A DNA stretch of 5,607 bases from Nocardioides sp. (GTDB lineage: Bacteria; Actinomycetota; Actinomycetes; Propionibacteriales; Nocardioidaceae). The notes under the pieces are model-generated. The model did no database searches, was not told the DNA's origin, and saw nothing but the letters and a program-made list of their open reading frames with translations. A program made the position numbers and the translations under genes. Below, piece after piece: positions 1-4,729 of the stretch. The DNA is taken from the NCBI GenBank assembly GCA_029264225.1, contig JARICB010000089.1, positions 1 to 5,607 on the forward strand, read 5' to 3'. The stretch's first letter is position 1, and each line of letters starts with the position of its first letter.

Positions 1-846
1 TTCGCGGGTGGATTCGTCGTACTCGATCGAGATGATCGCGGTCGAGACGATCGCTAGACCGCGACCCGAACTCCACTTGTAGTTCCCCTCAACGGCGGCC
101 GACAGGCTCTGGGCGAAGCCCACTGAGTCCTGCTGGATCTTGGTGATCCGGTTGCCCTTGGCCGGGTCGTTGGCATACATCGAGAATGCCGGAGCCAACG
201 AGCCGACAACTTCGTTGAAGAGCTGGGAGGCGGCGTCGTTGTCAACGTCGGTGAAATCGAAGACGCGACCGGGTTCCAGGTAGGACGCAGGCACGAACGC
301 CTTGATGAAGAGGATCGGGTCGATGATGCTGAGGGTGTAGGTACCACGGGTAACCGCGCCGACCTGGGCGTTCATGTAGGCGTCGTCCCAGTAGATCTCG
401 GACTGGGTGCCGAAACGGTTGTTCGGCAACTCCTTGAGAGTCACAAAATAGGCGCGCTGCTGGGTTCCCGGCTGGCCACCGAACTTGAAGCGCTCCCACG
501 AGCTGGTGATCAGCGGGCTGACGATGCCGTCGCCGGCGAAGATCGACTGGGAGTTCTGGTTCTCCGAGTTCCACTCATACGCGCCAGCCTCCGCAGCGAA
601 GCCGGTGATGGCGCCGTCCTGCATCAGGACCAGGCCGTAACCCTCCGGGACCACGATCCTGCTGCCGTTGGTGATGACGCCGTCCGAACCCTTGGTGTTC
701 GACCCGCGCCCGGAATTGGTTCCCTGCGCCTCCGCAGCGAACAGTGCGGCCGTCGGCGCGAGGGCGTTGGGCACTGTGAAGAAGTCTTTCCATTGATCGG
801 CCAGGGTTCCCCCGAGGGCACCGGTCGCCGCCTGAATCAGTCCCAT
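1..846 (-). CDS. SPFH domain protein, YdjI-like (3' end beyond window)
   Basis: The minus strand is open for 282 codons from ATG at 846-844 to the left edge without a stop, so the C-terminus is missing. The protein begins MGLIQAATGALGGTLADQWK, an amphipathic N-terminus followed by LADQWKDFF, which I recognise from the YdjI-type SPFH family (once annotated virion core protein-like). Further family marks are VVPEGYGLVLMQDGAI (about residues 65-80), the QRAYFVTLKELPNNRFGT segment (130-147) and a regular beta-rich SPFH body to about 280. Family members usually run past 300 residues and often end in a zinc-ribbon or short C-terminal domain, which would lie outside. In Bacillus subtilis YdjI works with YdjG/YdjH to hold PspA at the membrane. 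A role as membrane-associated scaffold in envelope stress is inferred from that. It is transcribed away from the FUSC gene. Start choice is supported by a Shine-Dalgarno five bases upstream. Confidence 0.88.
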   Translation of the reverse strand, partial: MGLIQAATGALGGTLADQWKDFFTVPNALAPTAALFAAEAQGTNSGRGSNTKGSDGVITNGSRIVVPEGYGLVLMQDGAITGFAAEAGAYEWNSENQNSQSIFAGDGIVSPLITSSWERFKFGGQPGTQQRAYFVTLKELPNNRFGTQSEIYWDDAYMNAQVGAVTRGTYTLSIIDPILFIKAFVPASYLEPGRVFDFTDVDNDAASQLFNEVVGSLAPAFSMYANDPAKGNRITKIQQDSVGFAQSLSAAVEGNYKWSSGRGLAIVSTAIISIEYDESTRE

Positions 847-851
847 GACCG

Positions 852-857
852 TCCCCT
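852..857 (-). promoter_or_regulatory. Ribosome binding site of the SPFH gene
   Basis: On the minus strand AGGGGA lies five bases before the ATG at 846. It is the only strong Shine-Dalgarno in the neighbourhood and fixes the start of the SPFH gene. Confidence 0.7.
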
Positions 858-867
858 ACTTTCGCCT

Positions 868-887
868 GAAAATTCTCGAAAATTCTA
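868..887 (-). promoter_or_regulatory. Candidate -10 box embedded in a 10-bp tandem repeat upstream of the SPFH gene
   Basis: On the minus strand the 9-mer AGAATTTTC occurs twice in tandem (886-878 and 876-868), separated by one G, so the period is 10 bp. The distal copy overlaps TAGAAT (887-882), which fits the actinobacterial -10 pattern TANNNT and would place a transcription start about 30 bases before the ATG. No convincing -35 hexamer is seen at 16-18 bp. The A/T-rich patch stands out in GC-rich surroundings. It could be a core promoter, a regulator site, or both. Confidence 0.4.
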
Positions 888-1017
888 CGGGTGGAGCAGC
901 CACCGCGGGTGCGAACCGAGGAACACGACAGCCCGAGAATCGGCAGGCCCGGGGATCACGCCAGCGAGACCCCGTTCTGCTGGACCTCGGCCGCCACACA
1001 TACGACACAATCGGTAG

Positions 1018-3138
1018 GTGGCCTCCGTCCCGCACCAGGTGATTCGCTCGGTGCGTTTCCTGGCTGCCTCTGATCCGGGACAGGTCCGACTGGTGAGCGC
1101 CGCCGGCACGGCTCTGACGGTGCTCCTGGCCATGGTGGCCTCCATCGGTTTCATCACAGCGACAGACAACCCGGTTACGGTCGCGATGCTCGGCACCATC
1201 GTCGCCATGCAGTCGGCAGCGGCAGTATGGGACCGCACACCGCGGGCCCGGATCGTCACCACGGCACTGATGGCGCTATCAGCAGCGGGCGCCGTACTGC
1301 TCGCGGCAGCATTGTCCGAATTCGGTACGGCTGCCGATGTCGGATTCATCGCCGTCCTGTTCGCCGCTGTGTGGGTACGCCGATTCGGCCCGCGGGGAAT
1401 GGCCCTCGGAATGGGCGCCTTCGTCTCCTACTTCTTCGCACTCTTCCTGCACGTCGAGATCTCGCAGGTGCCGGTCCTGCTGGTCGCGATCGTGATCGGA
1501 GTCGCGGTCGCGGTGCTCGTGCGTGCAGCGATCATTCGCGACCGACCCCACTCAGAGGTACGCCGCCTGGTGCGTGCGTTACGCGCAGCCTCCGTATCAG
1601 TGCTGGAGGCCGCCGCACCCGGGCGACCCCGCGACCCGAGCGTGCTGCGGCGCAAGCTGACCGGCCTCTCCGACACCGCGATGATGATCGAGGACTGGCT
1701 TGATCGCAATGATGCAGCCCTACATCTGAGCATCACCAGTCATGACCTGTCGGTGCGAATCTTCGAGGCGCAGATCGCCACCGAGCAGCTCGCCAGTGCC
1801 ATCTGGCCACTGGGCCAGGAGGAGTCATGGTCAGCGGACCTCGGCCTGGCGATGACCGCCGTCGACGCGTGCCTGCGCGACGATCCGTCGGACGAGGCGC
1901 TGCAGGCGATGCGTCGGATTGCGCTCGAGGTGGCGAACAAGGCCGATCCCAGTCAGCAGAGCGGTGTGGCGACGATCCTCGCGGCGCGCGCCGTACAGGC
2001 CCATGGGGCCATCCACCGGATCACCGCGAACGCGCCGGACCACCCGGCGCGCACGCCCGGCACGCCCACGGACGACGCAGCAGCGACCACAGCGGTGTCG
2101 GCCGATGCCCAGGCGCTCGATGCGACCGAACCGACCGAGGGGCCCGGCCTCAACCCCTACACCAGGGCAGCCATCCAGGTAGCCGTCGCCACCAGTGCCG
2201 CCATGGTCCTGGGTGATCTGATCTCGCCGAACCGCTGGTACTGGGCTGTGCTGGCGGCGTTCTTGGTGTTCACCGGCGTCACCACCCGTGGCGAACTGCT
2301 GACCAAGGCCGGCAACCGGATCCTCGGCACCGTGCTCGGAGTCGTCGCCGGCGTGCTGCTAGCGGCCGCGGTCGGCGACCGGACCATCATCGCCATGACC
2401 CTGATTGTCGCGTGTGTCTTCTTCGCCTTCTGGCTGGTGGCGATCAACTACGCGCTGCTGGTCTTCTTCACTACGGTACTGCTGGCGCTGCTCTACGGGC
2501 TTCTGGGTCAGTTCAGGATTGGCGTCCTGGAGGTGCGGATCTACGAAACAGCGGTCGGTGCGGCCATGGGCATCGTGGCGTCGTTCGTCATCCTGCCGGT
2601 GAAGACTCGCTCCAACGTCCAGGAGAAGGTTGAGGCCTATCTCTCGCTGGTGAGTGAACTGATCGACGCCAGCATCGAATCGGTGATCACGCCCGGGAGC
2701 GGCGCCAACCTGGTCGCCATCTCCCGCGCCCTCGACAACGCGTTGCGAGATGTCACCACAGCCGCGAAACCCTTGAGCCTGGGGCCGACGACTCGCGGCC
2801 GACGCAGCACCCGCCGCCTGCTGCTCGTGCTCCAAGTAGGCGGACGGGCGGCGCACTCCCTCGCCCGAGCTGGCTTCGTCGCGGCCTTCGCCGATCCCGA
2901 GACTGCTCCCGCGGAGGAGACCGCACGTGCGTTGCGCGCCGCCGCAACCCTGGTGCACGAGCACCTCGCCCTGGTGGCAAAGGTCGTCGCCGGCGAGACC
3001 TTCGAACGACCCGAGCGCAGCGCCGAGTCACCCGTGCTCGACGTGTTGACCACCGCTCCCCATGCCGCCGGCGCCCTGCGCAGCGCAGTGCACGCACTGA
3101 GCAAGTTGAACCAAACGTTTCTGGAGCTGATCTCCTGA
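1018..3138 (+). CDS. FUSC family membrane protein (putative aromatic compound/drug exporter)
   Basis: The 706-residue product has the duplicated architecture of FUSC (fusaric acid resistance / AaeB-like) proteins. The first membrane bundle has about six helices (roughly 25-44, 53-70, 78-100, 106-122, 127-146, 150-173). A helical cytoplasmic part covers about 175-340 and an Ala/Thr/Asp/Pro-rich linker about 338-378. The second bundle is at about 384-401, 408-424, 434-453, 456-476, 477-494 and 508-527, followed by a soluble C-terminal domain to 706. The second bundle carries the FUSC signature NRILGTVLGVVAG (433-445) after NRWYWAVLAAFLVF (405-418). Such proteins export aromatic acids or toxic organics; the substrate here cannot be read from sequence. 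An in-frame TAG at 1015-1017 abuts the GTG at 1018, so the start cannot be further upstream. GTG 1039 and GTG 1051 are alternatives, and 1051 has the better Shine-Dalgarno, which would remove 11 residues outside any membrane helix. Divergent from the SPFH gene; no downstream partner. Confidence 0.87.
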   Translation: MASVPHQVIRSVRFLAASDPGQVRLVSAAGTALTVLLAMVASIGFITATDNPVTVAMLGTIVAMQSAAAVWDRTPRARIVTTALMALSAAGAVLLAAALSEFGTAADVGFIAVLFAAVWVRRFGPRGMALGMGAFVSYFFALFLHVEISQVPVLLVAIVIGVAVAVLVRAAIIRDRPHSEVRRLVRALRAASVSVLEAAAPGRPRDPSVLRRKLTGLSDTAMMIEDWLDRNDAALHLSITSHDLSVRIFEAQIATEQLASAIWPLGQEESWSADLGLAMTAVDACLRDDPSDEALQAMRRIALEVANKADPSQQSGVATILAARAVQAHGAIHRITANAPDHPARTPGTPTDDAAATTAVSADAQALDATEPTEGPGLNPYTRAAIQVAVATSAAMVLGDLISPNRWYWAVLAAFLVFTGVTTRGELLTKAGNRILGTVLGVVAGVLLAAAVGDRTIIAMTLIVACVFFAFWLVAINYALLVFFTTVLLALLYGLLGQFRIGVLEVRIYETAVGAAMGIVASFVILPVKTRSNVQEKVEAYLSLVSELIDASIESVITPGSGANLVAISRALDNALRDVTTAAKPLSLGPTTRGRRSTRRLLLVLQVGGRAAHSLARAGFVAAFADPETAPAEETARALRAAATLVHEHLALVAKVVAGETFERPERSAESPVLDVLTTAPHAAGALRSAVHALSKLNQTFLELIS
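1037..1042 (+). promoter_or_regulatory. Possible ribosome binding site for a downstream start (GTG 1051) of the FUSC gene
   Basis: AGGTGA sits eight bases before the in-frame GTG at 1051. The GTG at 1018 is preceded only by the weak ATCGGTAG, so either it is translated poorly or without a leader, or the real start is 1051. The N-terminus would then begin with residues RFLAASDPGQVRLV after the initiator. Confidence 0.35.
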
Positions 3139-3177
3139 GCGCTCCTGGTCGCGACGGCTGGCGTAGGGAAATGAGCG

Positions 3178-3230
3178 GCGTCACCCACGGCACTCTTGGC
3201 CACCCTTCGCCGCAAGGCCACCGGTGACGC
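3178..3230 (+). terminator. Possible stem-loop terminator after the FUSC gene
   Basis: GCGTCACC (3178-3185) pairs perfectly with GGTGACGC (3223-3230). Inside, TGGCC (3197-3201) pairs with GGCCA (3216-3220) around a 14-base loop, leaving an uneven internal loop of 11 and 2 bases. It starts 40 bases after the FUSC stop codon. There is no T tract after it, so it does not match the classic Rho-independent pattern. Position and dyad are the only support. Confidence 0.3.
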
Positions 3231-3280
3231 GATGGCGGTGCGTCTTTGGGTCCCCCTCGATCTGGGTTCGTCGGTCGCGG

Positions 3281-3361
3281 AGACGCGCGGACATTGGTCG
3301 TGACGTGAGACCACGCTGAGCGTGAGGGCGCCCCTTCTCGGAGACCAATGTCCGCGCGTCT
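3281..3361. repeat. 19-bp perfect inverted repeat with nested dyad
   Basis: The left arm AGACGCGCGGACATTGGTC (3281-3299) is exactly complementary to the right arm (3343-3361), with 43 bases between them. Outside the arms complementarity is only patchy. Within the spacer CACGCT (3312-3317) and AGCGTG (3319-3324) form a second dyad around one G, and CGTGAG occurs twice as a direct repeat (3304-3309 and 3321-3326). No target-site duplication or transposase is visible. It could be a strong transcript hairpin, a two-site operator, or one copy of a small dispersed palindromic element. Confidence 0.75.
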
Positions 3362-3524
3362 ACGAGTCACGCCGACCCGACCCCCGACCAAGCGCACCGG
3401 AAGCGGACTCAGGGCCGCCACGTGCAGGGCACTCAACTGACCTACCCAGCCCACGGGACGCAAAGGAACTCTCGGTATCCGACCGGGCCCACCACCGCAG
3501 TGCGTAGACGAGGTGGTTCATCAT

Positions 3525-3552
3525 CTTCCCGGGGGCTGCAACACCCCAGAAG
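3525..3552. repeat. Small hairpin (CTTC/GAAG with GGGG/CCCC)
   Basis: CTTC (3525-3528) pairs with GAAG (3549-3552), and GGGG (3532-3535) with CCCC (3544-3547) around the loop CTGCAACA, with small bulges in between. It stands only six bases from the 22-bp palindrome that follows, so the two may act together as a double hairpin. Confidence 0.45.
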
Positions 3553-3558
3553 TCTCCA

Positions 3559-3580
3559 TTCCCCCGGTTAACCGGGGGAA
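3559..3580. repeat. 22-bp perfect palindrome
   Basis: The half-site TTCCCCCGGTT is followed immediately by its exact reverse complement, giving a fully self-complementary 22-mer centred on GGTTAACC. Just outside, CTCC (3554-3557) and GGAG (3585-3588) could extend the stem across short bulges. As RNA it would fold into a very stable hairpin with a TTAA loop in either direction; as DNA it is a perfect two-fold operator-like site. No T tract follows on either strand. The lipoprotein start is 190 bases downstream. Confidence 0.8.
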
Positions 3581-3731
3581 CAGGGGAGCACGGGATGTAC
3601 GCCGGGGGGCGGCTTGGCACCCACAGACTCGGGGCATCGCCGGCTACGAGCCGTGGAACAATCCCCGATGGCCAGCGTGCCCGTCCGCGCTGGCCGACCC
3701 ACCCTGCTCCTTCGCCCACCAGTCAACAACT

Positions 3732-3742
3732 GATTCGGAATC
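3732..3742. promoter_or_regulatory. 11-bp palindrome upstream of the lipoprotein gene
   Basis: GATTC-G-GAATC is a perfect dyad, with a further matching C/G pair at 3730/3744, ending 27 bases before the GTG start. That is where a promoter or leader would be expected, so it could be an operator. I see no clear -10/-35 pair around it. Short dyads also arise by chance. Confidence 0.25.
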
Positions 3743-3760
3743 GGATCGGCACCCACACCG

Positions 3761-3764
3761 GGAG
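3761..3764 (+). promoter_or_regulatory. Ribosome binding site of the lipoprotein gene
   Basis: GGAG lies five bases before the GTG at 3770 and supports that start, which also yields a properly sized lipoprotein signal peptide. Confidence 0.55.
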
Positions 3765-3769
3765 ACCCC

Positions 3770-4384
3770 GTGCGACACATTGGAATCAGCCGTCCCGCAG
3801 CCCTTCTCCTTGCCGCCGTCATTGCTGGCAGCGCCCTGACCGGCTGCTCCGACGCCAGCGACGAGAACACGCCCGCGGCCGAGCCGGCGCCTACTGCGTC
3901 TGTCGAGGAGACCGCCGCACCTGCGGCGACCGCGCGGCTGGTCCAGGAAAGGACCGGAGGCTCCATCGGGTGCGTTTCTGAGGTCGAGAACAACACCCGG
4001 TTCACCTTTTACCAGCCCATCGCCAAGGCTGACGGCGACGTGACGATCACCGCCGCCCAGGCTGTCGGCAAGGACGTCAAGCTCACCGATTCCCAGGGCG
4101 TCCTCGTTGTCGCGAACAAGCGCCGCGGGGTTGGGGCCTACTCCGGATCGGCGTGGCCGATCCCGGACTCGGACGGCCTCAAGAACAAGACCGACCCGGC
4201 CAGCCGACAGAAGTTGGTCGGCATGCGTCTGACGGACGGCCAGCGAGTACTGCCGCTCCTGGGCGTGCGCGTCACACCTGGGTCGATCCTGCAGGGCATC
4301 AAGCTCGACTACTCGGACCAGGACCACAACTCCTCGTCAGTGGTCCTCGAGATGAACACCCGATTCGTCGGGACCCGATGCTGA
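3770..4384 (+). CDS. Secreted lipoprotein of unknown function
   Basis: The 204-residue product begins with a type II signal peptide. A charged start (MRHIGISR) is followed by a hydrophobic core (about 9-22) and the lipobox LTGC at 23-26, so C26 would be lipidated and the mature protein anchored outside the cytoplasmic membrane. Residues 27-57 form an Ala/Pro/Glu/Thr linker of the kind that spaces a domain from the membrane. The remaining part (about 58-204) is beta-rich in appearance (TRFTFYQPIAKADGDVTITA, GVLVVANKR, SSVVLEMNTRFVG) and soluble. Apart from C26 it has only two cysteines, C68 and the very last residue C204, which could form a disulfide tying the C-terminus to the start of the domain. 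I do not recognise the family. The GTG start is supported by a GGAG five bases upstream. It converges with the small gene on the other strand, 18 bases between the stops, and seems monocistronic. Confidence 0.85.
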   Translation: MRHIGISRPAALLLAAVIAGSALTGCSDASDENTPAAEPAPTASVEETAAPAATARLVQERTGGSIGCVSEVENNTRFTFYQPIAKADGDVTITAAQAVGKDVKLTDSQGVLVVANKRRGVGAYSGSAWPIPDSDGLKNKTDPASRQKLVGMRLTDGQRVLPLLGVRVTPGSILQGIKLDYSDQDHNSSSVVLEMNTRFVGTRC

Positions 4385-4406
4385 GCCCCCACACCCACTG
4401 GCTCAG
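4381..4406. terminator. Bidirectional terminator-like hairpin between convergent genes
   Basis: CTGAGCC (4381-4387) pairs with GGCTCAG (4400-4406) around a 12-base loop. The stem contains the stop codons of both convergent genes, TGA of the lipoprotein at 4382-4384 and TGA of the minus-strand gene at 4405-4403. No T tract follows in either direction, as is common in actinobacterial terminators. Location between convergent stops is the main argument. Confidence 0.5.
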
Positions 4407-4729
4407 TGCCCGGTGTGGCGTTTGCGGATCACCAGCTTCGACTCATCGGCACTGACGACCTCCATCTCCCGCGGCACCCCCTGCGAGGCACCCTCGCTGA
4501 GCGTGATCAGGTCGCCGTCGAGGGCCCAACGTCCGGTCGCTGCCTCGGGCACGTCGCTGGCGCCCAGGCCGGTCTCGGCGAACGAGCCGTCCGCGCGCAG
4601 TTCCAAGCCCATCCGGCCACGAGCCGGCGGCAGGTCGGTGCCCGCCGGGCGGAAGACCATCTCGTTGTCGCTGTCCTCCTCCCGGACGTGGATCCAATGA
4701 CCGCTCACCCGATCGCGCGCGAGAGGCAT
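4403..4729 (-). CDS. Small conserved-looking protein following the M43 peptidase
   Basis: This 108-residue protein has no signal peptide or membrane segment. It opens with SGHWIHVREEDSDNEMVFRP (9-28), then a Pro/Arg turn region (PPARGRMGLELRADGSF, 34-50), GRWALDGDLITLSEG (66-80) and ends MEVVSADESKLVIRKR (89-104). The alternation of G-x-W, short polar turns and hydrophobic strands suggests a small lipocalin-like beta-barrel or beta-sandwich. I have a faint memory of similar proteins with a GxWxHxxEED start but cannot name a family or function. Its ATG (4729-4727) follows the TAG of the metallopeptidase (4732-4730) with no base in between, so it is almost certainly cotranscribed and translationally coupled; GGGGCG just upstream may serve as a weak Shine-Dalgarno. 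The context suggests a job tied to the protease, such as accessory or inhibitor, which is inference only. Confidence 0.8.
   Translation of the reverse strand: MPLARDRVSGHWIHVREEDSDNEMVFRPAGTDLPPARGRMGLELRADGSFAETGLGASDVPEAATGRWALDGDLITLSEGASQGVPREMEVVSADESKLVIRKRHTGH

Larger units (their letters stand above)
3139..3769. other. Non-coding, inverted-repeat-rich intergenic region
   Basis: These 631 bases lie between the FUSC stop and the lipoprotein start. Short open frames exist on both strands, but their products are Arg/Pro/Gly/Ser-rich with no recognisable domain, and their codon third positions do not show the consistent G/C bias of the flanking genes. The region holds five separate dyad structures (about 3178-3230, 3281-3361, 3525-3552, 3559-3580, 3732-3742), listed individually. 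One minus-strand stretch at 3471-3554 reads more like protein than the rest and is discussed as a finding. Confidence 0.6.

Noticed and set aside
54..574. Minus-strand frames of 97 and 110 codons within the SPFH gene
   Set aside because: They are out-of-frame readings of the SPFH gene, which is open through the whole segment and has recognisable family motifs.
847..1017. A tRNA or small RNA in the divergent gap
   Set aside because: No cloverleaf, TTC-type T-loop arm or strong stem-loop followed by T residues was found.
3281..3361. Inverted repeat as an insertion-sequence remnant
   Set aside because: The interior is only 43 bases, there is no transposase fragment and no direct duplication flanks the arms; a mobile origin stays possible but is not supported.
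2637..3463. Long minus-strand open frames across the end of the FUSC gene and beyond
   Set aside because: They lie opposite the FUSC frame, and their products are Arg/Ser/Ala/Pro-rich without domains, as expected for mirror frames in GC-rich DNA.
3513..3839. Plus-strand frame of 108 codons through the palindrome and into the lipoprotein start
   Set aside because: It lacks a Shine-Dalgarno, runs through strong hairpins and overlaps the signal peptide in another frame.
3644..4327. 227-codon minus-strand open frame opposite the lipoprotein
   Set aside because: The plus-strand frame has a signal peptide, lipobox and Shine-Dalgarno. The opposite frame gives a compositionally biased product with no motif.
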